Source of the DNA: Clostridia bacterium
GTDB taxonomy: Bacteria; Bacillota; Clostridia; Christensenellales; Aristaeellaceae
NCBI GenBank assembly: GCA_017524615.1
Contig: JAFXVJ010000013.1
Span: forward strand, 1-64,000
Direction of reading: 5' to 3'
Length of the DNA: 64,000 nucleotides
In this document: one piece after another, positions 50,546 through 59,340 of the stretch
Position numbering within the stretch: position 1 is the stretch's first letter
Layout: every line of letters starts with the position of its first letter
Notes under the pieces: model-generated
The model's input: the letters and a program-made list of their open reading frames with translations, nothing else
Told to the model about the DNA's origin: nothing
Databases searched by the model: none
Position numbers and translations under genes: made by a program

Positions 50546-52162
50546 TTATTCAGCCTTGGGGCCGGCGGCAATCAGGGCCTTGCCCGCTTCGTTGCCCTCG
50601 TACTTGACGAAGTTCTTGATGAAGCGGCTGGCCAGATCCTTGGCCTTTTCTTCCCACACAGCCTTGTCGGCGTAAGTGTCGCGGGGATCCAGGATGGCGG
50701 AATCCACGCCGGGCAGCTCGGTAGGCACTTCGAAATCAAAGTAAGGAATCTTCTTGGTGGGCGCATTCAGGATGTCGCCGTTCAGGATGGCGTCGATGAT
50801 GCCGCGGGTGTCCTTGATGGAGATGCGCTTGCCGGTGCCGTTCCAGCCGGTGTTGACCAGGTAAGCCTTGGCGCCGCATTTTTCCATTTTCCGGACCAGC
50901 TCTTCAGCGTACTTGGTGGGATGCAGCTCCAGGAACGCCTGGCCGAAGCACGCGGAGAAGGTGGGGGTGGGCTCGGTGATGCCGCGCTCGGTGCCCGCCA
51001 GCTTGGCGGTGAAGCCGGACAGGAAGTAATACTTGGTCTGTTCCGGGGTCAGAATGGACACAGGGGGCAGCACGCCGAAAGCGTCGGCGGACAGGAAGAT
51101 CACGTTCTTGGCGTCCGGGCCAGCGGAAGTGGGCCGCACGTTCTTGACGATCTTTTCGATATGCTCGATGGGATAGGAAACGCGGGTGTTTTCGGTGACG
51201 GACTTATCGGCGAAGTCGATCTTGCCGTTTTCATCCAGCGTCACATTCTCCAGCAGCGCGTCCCTGCGGATGGCGTTGTAAATATCGGGCTCGGATTCCT
51301 TATCCAGGTTGATGACCTTGGCATAGCAGCCGCCTTCAAAGTTGAACACGCCGTTGTCGTCCCAGCCGTGCTCGTCGTCGCCGATCAGCAGGCGCTTGGG
51401 ATCGGTGGACAAGGTGGTTTTGCCGGTGCCGGAGAGGCCGAAGAAGATGGCAGTGTTTTCGCCCTGCATGTCGGTGTTGGCGGAGCAGTGCATGGAGGCG
51501 ATGCCCTTCAGCGGCAGGTAATAGTTCATCATGGAGAACATGCCCTTCTTCATTTCACCGCCGTACCAGGTGTTCAGGATCACCTGCTCGCGGCTGCTGA
51601 CGTTGAAGGCCACCACGGTTTCGCTGTTCAGGCCCAGCTCCTTATACTGCTCGCACTTGGCCTTGGAGGCGGTGTACACGATGAAATCCGGCTCAAAGGA
51701 GGCTTCTTCTTCAGCGGAAGGCTTGATGAACATGTTGCGCACGAAATGAGCCTGCCAGGCCACTTCCATGATAAAGCGCACAGCCATGCGGGTATCCTTG
51801 TTGGCGCCGCAGAAAGCGTCCACCACATACAGCTTTTTGCCGCTCAGCTGCTTCTGGGCCAGTTCCTTCACCACTGCCCAGGTTTCCTGGGTCATGGGAT
51901 GGTTGTCATTCTTGTAGGCATCGCTGGTCCACCACACGGTGTCCTTGGAGTTTTCATCCATCACGATGTACTTGTCCTTGGGGGAACGCCCGGTGTAGAT
52001 ACCGGTCATCACGTTCACGGCGCCCAGTTCGCTTTCCTGTCCCTTGTCAAAGCCCTCCAGGGAAGGATCCATTTCGTCCTTATACAGCAGTTCATAGGAA
52101 GGATTGTAAACGATTTCTTTGGTGCTGGTAATGCCATACCGGGTCAGATCCAGATTCGCCAT
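50546..52162 (-). CDS. pckA: phosphoenolpyruvate carboxykinase (ATP)
   Basis: Interconverts oxaloacetate + ATP and PEP + CO2 + ADP; in anaerobic fibre degraders it often runs toward oxaloacetate and makes ATP. 538 residues, standard length. The kinase P-loop is [12 protein letters not shown], the PEPCK-specific GDDEHGWDD follows, and the Arg of TGRSPKDKY near residue 58 and HCSANT are present. ATG 52162 is chosen at the family's usual N-terminus ([11 protein letters not shown]); the frame stays open upstream through the promoter. Monocistronic with strong promoter and terminator. Confidence 0.97.
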   Translation of the reverse strand: MANLDLTRYGITSTKEIVYNPSYELLYKDEMDPSLEGFDKGQESELGAVNVMTGIYTGRSPKDKYIVMDENSKDTVWWTSDAYKNDNHPMTQETWAVVKELAQKQLSGKKLYVVDAFCGANKDTRMAVRFIMEVAWQAHFVRNMFIKPSAEEEASFEPDFIVYTASKAKCEQYKELGLNSETVVAFNVSSREQVILNTWYGGEMKKGMFSMMNYYLPLKGIASMHCSANTDMQGENTAIFFGLSGTGKTTLSTDPKRLLIGDDEHGWDDNGVFNFEGGCYAKVINLDKESEPDIYNAIRRDALLENVTLDENGKIDFADKSVTENTRVSYPIEHIEKIVKNVRPTSAGPDAKNVIFLSADAFGVLPPVSILTPEQTKYYFLSGFTAKLAGTERGITEPTPTFSACFGQAFLELHPTKYAEELVRKMEKCGAKAYLVNTGWNGTGKRISIKDTRGIIDAILNGDILNAPTKKIPYFDFEVPTELPGVDSAILDPRDTYADKAVWEEKAKDLASRFIKNFVKYEGNEAGKALIAAGPKAE

Positions 52163-52244
52163 GTGCTTAAACCCCTTTTCTGTCAAATTTGGGATGTAAC
52201 AGTGTTTCCTGTAGCTGCTGGAAAACCCAACCTCTACCAAGTAC

Positions 52245-52273
52245 ATTATATCACATAGTTTTCGGCAGGTCAA
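52245..52273 (-). promoter_or_regulatory. pckA promoter
   Basis: On the minus strand TTGACC (52268-52273), a 17-nt spacer and TATAAT (52245-52250) with an extended TGA. The leader is about 75 nt. Confidence 0.8.
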
Positions 52274-52315
52274 TCAACAAAATGCGCAATAAATGTTCAT
52301 TCATTGATCATAAAT

Positions 52316-52341
52316 TGAAAAGAAGCGCTCGATCGCGCTTC
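52316..52341 (-). terminator. terminator after the GH5 gene
   Basis: On the minus strand GAAGCGC (52341-52335) pairs perfectly with GCGCTTC (52328-52322), followed by TTTTCAATTT. It ends the long priA...GH5 transcript. Confidence 0.75.
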
Positions 52342-52382
52342 ATTTCGGAGGAAATCCTATCCGGGTATGTTCATTTGATCGC

Positions 52383-53519
52383 TCAACGGCCGGTTCCGGC
52401 CGCTTCGGTGCAGGCTTTGATGATATCCGGAAAGACGTCCTGTTTCCCGGTGCGGTTAATCAGGCCCATGATGTCGCCGCCATCCCCATTGTCCCAGATG
52501 AAGCACACGGCGCCGATCCTTTTTGCATCCTGAACGACGCGCGTATACCATTGGATACGATCCGCTGTGTTATTCTTATTCGAAGCGGCAAATTCTCCGA
52601 TGATCAGCGGGGTTCCGCCGAATTTCCTTTTGAGCAGGGTAAACGCATCATCCACCGTTTTGCGGCTGTCCTCCGTATAGGAATTGTAGGGCATCGTCCA
52701 ATCCTCATAACCCGCAAATTCATACGGTGTGTAGAAATGAACCTCGGCAATCAGATGATAGGGATACATGTCGTGGGGCATTTGAAAGCCCTGAAGGATA
52801 TTTTCCACATTGGATGCCGCATAGGTGCATACCACCAGATTCCTTGTGGCGTTCCTTCCCCCGGTCGCCCGCACGGTATCAACGAACAATTGATTATAGG
52901 CGTTGACTGTGTCGAGGCCTTCCTTCGTGGGATAAGACCACTCTGCATTGTCATCCAGCATCTCGTTGAAGCCTTCAAACAGGAGCGTCTCCGGGTAATC
53001 CCTGAATCGCTGTGCGATCTGGGTCCAAAGCGATGCGAACAAAGCCGCGTTCTTTTTGTAGTTGTCTTTGGATGCCCGAAGCCACCCGTCCGATCCGGTG
53101 TCATGGTGAATATTGATGATGCAGTAAAGATGCGCGTCCAGCGCCATATCCACGATTTCCTGAACCCGGCTGAGCCACGCTTCATCAATGATTCCCTGAT
53201 CGTTAAAATGGAATTTCCAGGTGATGGGGATCCGGATGGCATTGAACCCAAGCCGCTTCACCTTCCGCATCAGCGGCGCGTCCGTCACAGGATTGCCCCA
53301 GGCTGTTTCAAAATCCTTGGCCGTTCCTTCCGTATACGCCAGGATCCAGTCCCCGGTGGAATCGAGCGTATTGCCCAGGTTCCAGCCGATTTTCATGTTT
53401 TTGACAGCCTGAAGTGCTTTCTCCCCTTCCACGGCATTTCTTTCGGCCGAAGCGGTCCCCCATTCAAGCATCATGCATACAGCAAGCAGCATCCCGGCAA
53501 TATGCTTCCAGACTTTCAT
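52383..53519 (-). CDS. secreted glycoside hydrolase family 5 endoglucanase
   Basis: A 378-residue GH5 enzyme cleaving beta-1,4-glucans or mannans outside the cell. The signal peptide (HIAGMLLAVCMMLEWGTASA) is followed by a single TIM barrel: MKIGWNLGNTLD at residues 42-53, RIPITW, INIHHD (136-140), the acid/base Glu186 in FEGFNEM, EVHFYTPY, and the nucleophile Glu309 in IIGEFAA. No carbohydrate-binding module or dockerin is attached. ATG 53519 lies one base after the ksgA stop, with AAGGAAGG inside ksgA, so it is placed as the last gene of a housekeeping operon, which is odd for a fibre-degrading exoenzyme. Exact polysaccharide is unknown. Confidence 0.92.
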   Translation of the reverse strand: MKVWKHIAGMLLAVCMMLEWGTASAERNAVEGEKALQAVKNMKIGWNLGNTLDSTGDWILAYTEGTAKDFETAWGNPVTDAPLMRKVKRLGFNAIRIPITWKFHFNDQGIIDEAWLSRVQEIVDMALDAHLYCIINIHHDTGSDGWLRASKDNYKKNAALFASLWTQIAQRFRDYPETLLFEGFNEMLDDNAEWSYPTKEGLDTVNAYNQLFVDTVRATGGRNATRNLVVCTYAASNVENILQGFQMPHDMYPYHLIAEVHFYTPYEFAGYEDWTMPYNSYTEDSRKTVDDAFTLLKRKFGGTPLIIGEFAASNKNNTADRIQWYTRVVQDAKRIGAVCFIWDNGDGGDIMGLINRTGKQDVFPDIIKACTEAAGTGR

Positions 53520-53520
53520 G

Positions 53521-54351
53521 TCATGCCTTCCTTTCCGCCATCGCATCACAGATCCGTGCAAAATCCTGAAGCGACAGGGTCTCCCCCCGGGCAGACGGCG
53601 CGATGCCGCTTTGTTCCAGCCACCGCTGAGCATCCTCCCGCGTTGCCCGGAAGGATGCAATCAGATTATTGACCATGGTCTTGCGACGCATGGCGAAGGC
53701 GGATGCCGCCACCCTGAAAAAAAGCGCTTCATCCGTCACAGCGACCGGCGGCGCCGTCCGCCGCTTCATGACCACAAACGCGCTGTCCACTTTGGGCGGC
53801 GGGGTAAACATGCAGGACGGAACATCCAGCACGATCTTCGGATCGTAAAAGTATTGGGCGCGTACGGCCAGCATGCCGTAGCCATCCTCCCCCGGCTTGG
53901 CGGTGATTCGCTCCGCCGCCTCCTTCTGCACCATCACGCTGATGGATTCGATGGGCATGGATGACGTGAGAAGCAGATTCATCAAATCCGTGGTCAAATA
54001 ATACGGGATATTGGCCACGATATGAAAGGCGCTCAAAGGCGCGGTGATTTCCGGCAGGTTCAGCCGCAGCACGTCGACGTGCACCAGATCCACATTCCGG
54101 CATTTTTCCAGCGCCACCCGAAGAATGGGCAGCAGCGTGCCGTCCACCTCGATGGCGATGACCCTGCGGCAGGTGGCGGACAGCGCCCGCGTCATTCCGC
54201 CCGCGCCGGCGCCGATTTCCAGCACAGCGTCCTCCGGGCCAACGCCGGATAAATCCACCAGCTGCTGAAACAGGGATTCATCCGTCAGAAAATTCTGTCC
54301 CAGGCTGCGCTTCGGATGAAAGTCCCCGTTGTTTCCTCTTTTTTGCTTCAT
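53521..54351 (-). CDS. rsmA: 16S rRNA (adenine(1518)-N6/adenine(1519)-N6)-dimethyltransferase
   Basis: KsgA/RsmA dimethylates two adenines in helix 45 of 16S rRNA using S-adenosylmethionine. 276 residues, normal. Seen: SLGQNFLTD, the SAM motif LEIGAGAGGMTRALS, the catalytic NIPYYLTT (NLPY type), and PPKVDSAFV. It overlaps rpe by 4 nt. In Bacillus this operon has thiN after rpe; here ksgA takes that place. Confidence 0.96.
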   Translation of the reverse strand: MKQKRGNNGDFHPKRSLGQNFLTDESLFQQLVDLSGVGPEDAVLEIGAGAGGMTRALSATCRRVIAIEVDGTLLPILRVALEKCRNVDLVHVDVLRLNLPEITAPLSAFHIVANIPYYLTTDLMNLLLTSSMPIESISVMVQKEAAERITAKPGEDGYGMLAVRAQYFYDPKIVLDVPSCMFTPPPKVDSAFVVMKRRTAPPVAVTDEALFFRVAASAFAMRRKTMVNNLIASFRATREDAQRWLEQSGIAPSARGETLSLQDFARICDAMAERKA

Positions 54352-54989
54352 TTGAACTCCTTGACCGCCCGGGCGACCCGTCCCGGATCATCAGAGTGGA
54401 AATAAGAGGTGCCCATGACCAGAACGTTGGCGCCTGCCTGCACAGCAACACGGGCCGTATCCAGGTTGATCCCGCCGTCCACAGCGATGTCGCCGGTGAA
54501 TCCTTTGTCCCGGAGCATACGCACCTTGTCCATTTGCTCCGGCATAAAGGTCTGCCCGCCGAAGCCCGGCTCCACCGTCATGATCAGGATGTGATCCAGG
54601 CAATCCAGATACGGCAGCAGATCCTCCGCCGGGGTGCCCGGCTTCACCGCCATGCCGCGCCGCACCCCCAGGGAGCGGAGCGCCTCCATGGCCGTCCGTG
54701 GATCGGCCAGCACCTCCCGGTGCAAGGTGATGGTTTCAGCCCCGGCCTCCGCGAAAATCCGCCAGTATGATTGCGGATTATTCATCATCAGATGCACATC
54801 CAGCCTGCATTCCGGGAATAACCGATGCACATCGCTGCACAAATCGGGCCCAAAGGACAGATTCGGCACGAAATGAGCGTCCATCACATCGAAATGCAGC
54901 AGATTCACGCCGTGATTCAGCATGTTTTCAATTTCCCTGCCAAGGTGCATCCAGTCAGCCGCCAACAGCGACGGCGCCAGCTCAATCAT
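54348..54989 (-). CDS. rpe: ribulose-phosphate 3-epimerase
   Basis: Interconverts ribulose 5-phosphate and xylulose 5-phosphate in the pentose phosphate pathway. 213-residue TIM barrel: APSLLAADW at the start, HFDVMDAHFVPNLSFGP with the metal His and Asp, VHLMMNNP, MTVEPGFGGQ and VDGGINLDT with the second catalytic Asp. ATG 54989 has GGAGGG upstream and overlaps the rsgA stop by 8 nt. It would connect the xylulose 5-phosphate from xylulokinase to ribose synthesis. Confidence 0.96.
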   Translation of the reverse strand: MIELAPSLLAADWMHLGREIENMLNHGVNLLHFDVMDAHFVPNLSFGPDLCSDVHRLFPECRLDVHLMMNNPQSYWRIFAEAGAETITLHREVLADPRTAMEALRSLGVRRGMAVKPGTPAEDLLPYLDCLDHILIMTVEPGFGGQTFMPEQMDKVRMLRDKGFTGDIAVDGGINLDTARVAVQAGANVLVMGTSYFHSDDPGRVARAVKEFK

Positions 54990-55869
54990 ATCTCTCCCTC
55001 CAAGCCTGCCGGCAATCGGAAAGCAATGTATGGTATCCCTCCAGCCGCATTGGGTGTATTTTCCCCTCCCGGGCCGCCTGCAGCACGGCGCATCCCGGCT
55101 CACTGCCGTGATAACAGGGAGAAAAGCGGCATTGACCGGCGTATGGCGCGAATTCCGGGTAATAATCCCGCAGCAGGACCGGGTCAAACACTTCATCCAT
55201 TTCCAGCAGGCTGAAGCCCGGGGTGTCGATCACCTGGATGTCCCCGAAGGTAAACAGTTCTGCGTGACGGGTGGTGTTTTTCCCCCGCTGGATTTTTCGG
55301 CTGATGTCCCCGGTTTCTTGCGACAATCCGAACAAAGCGTTCAGGATCGTGGATTTTCCCACGCCTGACTGACCGGAAAAGCAGCAGATTTCCCCGCTCA
55401 GAAGCTGTCGAAGCTCCTCCAGCCCCGTTTTTTCCCGCGCGCTGACGGAAAGCACCTCCGTCTCCGCATCCGCGTAAACGCAGCGGGCCAGGGACGCCGT
55501 TTCGCCCGCAGGCTCCATATCCGATTTGTTGATGATCAGCAGGGGCCGCAGGCCTTGCTTTCTTGCGAAAATCAGCAGTTTATCCACCAGCAGCCAATCC
55601 GGCGCGGGGCGGGGAGCCGCCACGATGCACAGCAGCGTCACATTGGCCACGGGAGGACGCAGACATTGGCTTTTCCTGGGCAGGATCTCTTCGATCCAGC
55701 CGTCCTCCTCCCCCACGGTGCCGGGCGTAAACAGAATCCGGTCCCCTACCAGCGGGGACATGCCCTGCCTGCGGAATTTCTTCTTCGCCCGCAGCACGAA
55801 TTCTTCTCCGTCCTGCTGCCGGACGGTGTAAAATCCGCCGCGGCCGCGCACGATGATTCCTTCCCTCAT
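54982..55869 (-). CDS. rsgA: ribosome small-subunit GTPase RsgA
   Basis: Circularly permuted GTPase that checks late 30S assembly. 295 residues: an N-terminal OB fold (GRGGFYTVRQQDGEEFVLRA), the permuted G domain with G4 NKSD (near 114) ahead of G1 SGQSGVGKST (near 165) and G3 DTPGF, then a C-terminal zinc knuckle (CRFSPCYHGSEPGC). Stop overlaps rpe by 8 nt, start overlaps prkC by 4 nt. Neighbouring PrkC phosphorylates this protein in Bacillus, which fits the shared operon. Confidence 0.96.
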   Translation of the reverse strand: MREGIIVRGRGGFYTVRQQDGEEFVLRAKKKFRRQGMSPLVGDRILFTPGTVGEEDGWIEEILPRKSQCLRPPVANVTLLCIVAAPRPAPDWLLVDKLLIFARKQGLRPLLIINKSDMEPAGETASLARCVYADAETEVLSVSAREKTGLEELRQLLSGEICCFSGQSGVGKSTILNALFGLSQETGDISRKIQRGKNTTRHAELFTFGDIQVIDTPGFSLLEMDEVFDPVLLRDYYPEFAPYAGQCRFSPCYHGSEPGCAVLQAAREGKIHPMRLEGYHTLLSDCRQAWRERYD

Positions 55870-57584
55870 TGCAGGTTTTCCTCCGAATCAGGCACGGAGG
55901 TCTGCAATTCCTCAGGCGACAGCACCATGTCCTCCGTCACGTAAACCAGCAATGTCACCTGAAGATGCTGGATGGTGGTGTCTCCCGGGGCATAGTATAT
56001 TTTCTTCGCGCTGTCCAGATAGGATTGACCTGCCACCTGATTGGCCACACGCTCATCGGATACGAGCATCTGCTGGATCTCCACCAGATCCAACTGCTTT
56101 TGAATCAGTTCCGCCCGGGCCTCCTCCAGGGGCTTCCCCCGCAGATCGGGCAGCACCACGCTGCCGCCGCTGAGGGTCAGATATACCGGCTCACGGCTGG
56201 ATTTTATTTCTTCCGCGGCCGGCTCCTGCGCCACCACTGTATCCCAGGGCGCGGATGATATTTCCCGCTCCTCCGTCAGCGCCACCACTGTAAAGCCCAG
56301 CTTTTCCAATTCGATTTTCGCCGTTTCCACGTTCATCCCCGTCACGCTGGGGACCGGCTGCAAGGCCGGGCCGGTGGAAACCATGATCGTCACTTTGGAA
56401 TCCCGGGGCAGATATTCCCCCCGCTTGGGGGACTGGCTGATTACTTTGCCGGCGTCTGTAATGTCGTCGCTGACACGGACAATCTCCTCCGTCAGCCCCG
56501 CCTGGCGGATGCGCTGCACAGCCTCTTCTTCGGTCGCGCCTTCACAGTAGGGCACTTCCTTGGTGTTGATGATGCGGTTATAGATCAGCACGGTCCCCAG
56601 GGCGATCCCGGCCACGACCAAAGCCATCAGCAGCGCCGCGCCGATGCGAACGAGCCACCATTTACGATCGTGAACAACAGGCTGCTGCCGGGTGGTATTC
56701 CACGCCGGCTTTTTTTCCTGCTCCCTTTCCGGTTTATCGGGCAGCCGGCCCAGCCAGGTGCCATCCGGCTCCTGCATGGCGCGCTGCAGGTCCTGCGCCA
56801 TTTCAAGGGCGCTCTGATAGCGCTTTTCCGGCCGCTTTTCCATGGCTTTTTCCACCACCCGCTCCATGGCGGGCGGCACGGCGGGGTTCAGTTCGCTGAT
56901 GGGCCGCGCCTGATCGTTGATATGCTGCAGGGCCACTGCCACCGGGGTCTCGCCGTCAAAGGGCGGCTGGCCGGTCAGCATTTCATAAAGCACCACGCCC
57001 ACGCTGTACAGGTCGCTGGCGGCGGTCACGCTTTCTCCTTTGGCCTGTTCAGGCGAAAAGTAATGCACGGAGCCCATCACGCTCTCGTCAGTGCTGATGG
57101 TGTTGGCGCCCGCCACGCGCGCGATGCCGAAATCCGCCACCTTGATATGGCCGTCGGAATGCACCAGAATATTCTGCGGCTTGATATCCCGGTGAATAAT
57201 GCCGTTATTGTGCGCATGCTGCAGGGCGGACAGGATGCGGATCGCGATCTGCGCCGCTACGGCAGGGGGCAGAGCGCCCTTCTGACGGATCACATCCTTC
57301 AGCGTCAAGCCCCTCACGTATTCCATCACCAGGTATCGCATGTCCTCTTCCTGGCCTACGTCCAGCAGGTTCACGATGTTGTGATGGCTCATTTTGCTGG
57401 CGGTCATGGCTTCGCGCTCGAAACGGCTCAGGAATTCCGCGTCCTGGCTGAATTCTGGGCGCAGGATCTTCACGGCAACGGAATGCCCCGTGCGCTGGTC
57501 CACGGCCCGGTATACGAGCGCCATACCGCCCTTGCCGATAAACTCCACCAGCTCATATCGGTTGTCCAGCACTTTGCCGATCAT
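55866..57584 (-). CDS. prkC: PASTA-domain Ser/Thr protein kinase PrkC
   Basis: Membrane receptor kinase sensing muropeptides and lipid II. 572 residues: an N-terminal Hanks kinase with GKGGMALVY loop, Lys39, HRDIKPQN (catalytic Asp133) and DFG (151-153); a juxtamembrane linker; one membrane helix near residues 315-340 (VRIGAALLMALVVAGIALGTVLIY); and three extracellular PASTA domains ending about residue 545 (PYCEGATEEEAVQRIRQAG; PSVTGMNVETAKIELEKLG; PDLRGKPLEEARAELIQKQ), followed by a short acidic tail. It overlaps prpC and rsgA by 4 nt each. Targets likely concern growth, wall synthesis and ribosome assembly. Confidence 0.96.
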   Translation of the reverse strand: MIGKVLDNRYELVEFIGKGGMALVYRAVDQRTGHSVAVKILRPEFSQDAEFLSRFEREAMTASKMSHHNIVNLLDVGQEEDMRYLVMEYVRGLTLKDVIRQKGALPPAVAAQIAIRILSALQHAHNNGIIHRDIKPQNILVHSDGHIKVADFGIARVAGANTISTDESVMGSVHYFSPEQAKGESVTAASDLYSVGVVLYEMLTGQPPFDGETPVAVALQHINDQARPISELNPAVPPAMERVVEKAMEKRPEKRYQSALEMAQDLQRAMQEPDGTWLGRLPDKPEREQEKKPAWNTTRQQPVVHDRKWWLVRIGAALLMALVVAGIALGTVLIYNRIINTKEVPYCEGATEEEAVQRIRQAGLTEEIVRVSDDITDAGKVISQSPKRGEYLPRDSKVTIMVSTGPALQPVPSVTGMNVETAKIELEKLGFTVVALTEEREISSAPWDTVVAQEPAAEEIKSSREPVYLTLSGGSVVLPDLRGKPLEEARAELIQKQLDLVEIQQMLVSDERVANQVAGQSYLDSAKKIYYAPGDTTIQHLQVTLLVYVTEDMVLSPEELQTSVPDSEENLQ

Positions 57585-58288
57585 GGGGTCACCTCCGCCA
57601 GCACCAGGGACACATTATCCCGGCCGCCGCCGTCTAAGGCAAGGCGGAGCAGCGTATCCGCCGCTTCCTCCATGGACGCGCCGCTCAGGATCTCCTGCAG
57701 GGCGGGATCGGACACATATTCCGTCAGGCCGTCCGAGCAGATCAAATACAGATCCCCGGAGCGCTTATCCAATTCCAGAATGTCGGCCTCCACCGTTTCA
57801 TCGGTGCCCAGCGCGCGGGTGATGATGTTCCGATAGGGGTGGCGCGCCGCTTCCTCCTGCGTCAGCAGGCCGTCGCGCACCATTTGCGCCACCAGGGAAT
57901 GATCCTGGCTGACCTGCTTGAGCACCCCGTCCCTCAGGCAATAAGCCCGGCTGTCACCGACGTGGCCCAGCAGCACGCGCTTTTTATCTTCCCAGATCAT
58001 GGTCAGGGTGGTGCCCATGCCGCTCAAGGCTTCATCCTGCATCTGCGCGTCAAAAATACGGCGGTTTGCCTCCTGTATGGCCTGGCGAAGCAGCTTTTCA
58101 GAGGGCTTTTTCCCGCCCAGGGTGGCCGTCAGTTCCTCCACAGCCATCCGGCTGGCCACGTCTCCGGCCTGATGCCCGCCCATGCCGTCCGCCACGCCGA
58201 ACAGACCGCAGGGGCCTTCCAGCACCAGCAGCGCATCCTGGTTGGACGCGCGGACATTGCCGATATGTGTTCTGGCTGTTACAATCAT
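57581..58288 (-). CDS. prpC: PPM-family Ser/Thr protein phosphatase PrpC
   Basis: Cytosolic Mn2+-dependent phosphatase, partner and antagonist of PrkC. 235 residues, with PPM motifs: RASNQDA, GVADGMGGHQAG, GTTLTMIW, ICSDGLTEYV and GGRDNVSLVLAE. I chose ATG 58288, preceded by AGGAGGAG and overlapping the rlmN stop by 4 nt; the frame stays open upstream within rlmN. Confidence 0.96.
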   Translation of the reverse strand: MIVTARTHIGNVRASNQDALLVLEGPCGLFGVADGMGGHQAGDVASRMAVEELTATLGGKKPSEKLLRQAIQEANRRIFDAQMQDEALSGMGTTLTMIWEDKKRVLLGHVGDSRAYCLRDGVLKQVSQDHSLVAQMVRDGLLTQEEAARHPYRNIITRALGTDETVEADILELDKRSGDLYLICSDGLTEYVSDPALQEILSGASMEEAADTLLRLALDGGGRDNVSLVLAEVTP

Positions 58289-59319
58289 GCCTGCTCCTCC
58301 TGCATTCTTCTTTTCCTCAACTGCCCGCAGGCGCCTTCGATATCGTCGCCCATTTCCCTGCGGCGGGTGGCGGAAATGTGCCTGCCATCCAATACCCGCA
58401 GAAAGGATTGAACCTGCGCTTCGCTGACCCCTTTCAGATTTCTTTCCTTCACGGTATTCAGCGGGATCAGGTTCACATGGCATTGCATGCCCCGCAGCCG
58501 GTCGGCCAATTCCTCGGCATTGGCCTCGCTGGCATTCACACCGTCGATGAGCGCGTATTCCATCACCACGCGCCGGCCTGTCTTTTCAATATAGTATCGG
58601 CAGGCATCCAGGGTTTCTGCGATGGTATAACGCTGGGCGATCGGCATAATCCGACGGCGGATCTCATCGTTGGGCGCGTGGAGGGACAGTGACAGCGTCA
58701 CCGGCAGCCCCTCTTCCGCGAAGCGGCGCATTTGGGGCACCAGCCCGCAGGTACTGACGGAAATGTGCCGCAGACCCACATTCAATCCGTCCGGATGGGA
58801 TACCAGATGCAGAAAACGCACCACCTGATCATAATTGTCCATGGGTTCTCCGCTGCCCATGAGCACAATGTTGTACACCCGTTCGTCGCCCAGTTCCCGA
58901 TTGGCGCACTGCACCTGGCCCAGGATCTCCGCCGCGCTCAGGCTGCGGACACAGCCGTCCAGCGTGCTGGCGCAAAAACGGCAGCCCATTTTGCAGCCCA
59001 CCTGGGTGGATACGCACAGGGTGGCCCCGTAATGATACCGCATCAGCACCCCTTCGACGCAGTTGCCATCCGGCAGGGAGAAAAGATACTTCACCGTGCC
59101 GTCCAGCCGGGACACCCGCTTTTCCCGGACGGACACCGGCTGGTCGATCCCATCCCGGGCCAGCTTTTCCCGCAGGTCCAGGGACAGATTGGTCATCTCC
59201 CCAAACTGCGCCCCCCGGTGCAGCCAGGAAAACAATTGTCCTGCCCGGAAGGGCTTTTCCCCCATGTCGCTCATCGCCTGGCGCAATTCCTCGGGATACA
59301 TTCCCATCCATTCCCGCAT
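58285..59319 (-). CDS. rlmN: 23S rRNA/tRNA adenine-C2 methyltransferase RlmN
   Basis: Radical SAM enzyme methylating C2 of A2503 in 23S rRNA and A37 in some tRNAs. 344 residues. The radical SAM cluster motif is CKMGCRFCAS near residues 108-117, and the methyl-carrying and catalytic cysteines are expected in ISVSTCGLVP and near GDDIEGACGQLR. It is the fifth gene of the priA operon, 21 nt after rsmB. Confidence 0.97.
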   Translation of the reverse strand: MREWMGMYPEELRQAMSDMGEKPFRAGQLFSWLHRGAQFGEMTNLSLDLREKLARDGIDQPVSVREKRVSRLDGTVKYLFSLPDGNCVEGVLMRYHYGATLCVSTQVGCKMGCRFCASTLDGCVRSLSAAEILGQVQCANRELGDERVYNIVLMGSGEPMDNYDQVVRFLHLVSHPDGLNVGLRHISVSTCGLVPQMRRFAEEGLPVTLSLSLHAPNDEIRRRIMPIAQRYTIAETLDACRYYIEKTGRRVVMEYALIDGVNASEANAEELADRLRGMQCHVNLIPLNTVKERNLKGVSEAQVQSFLRVLDGRHISATRRREMGDDIEGACGQLRKRRMQEEQA

Positions 59320-59340
59320 AATTGTATCTCCGTAACAGCC

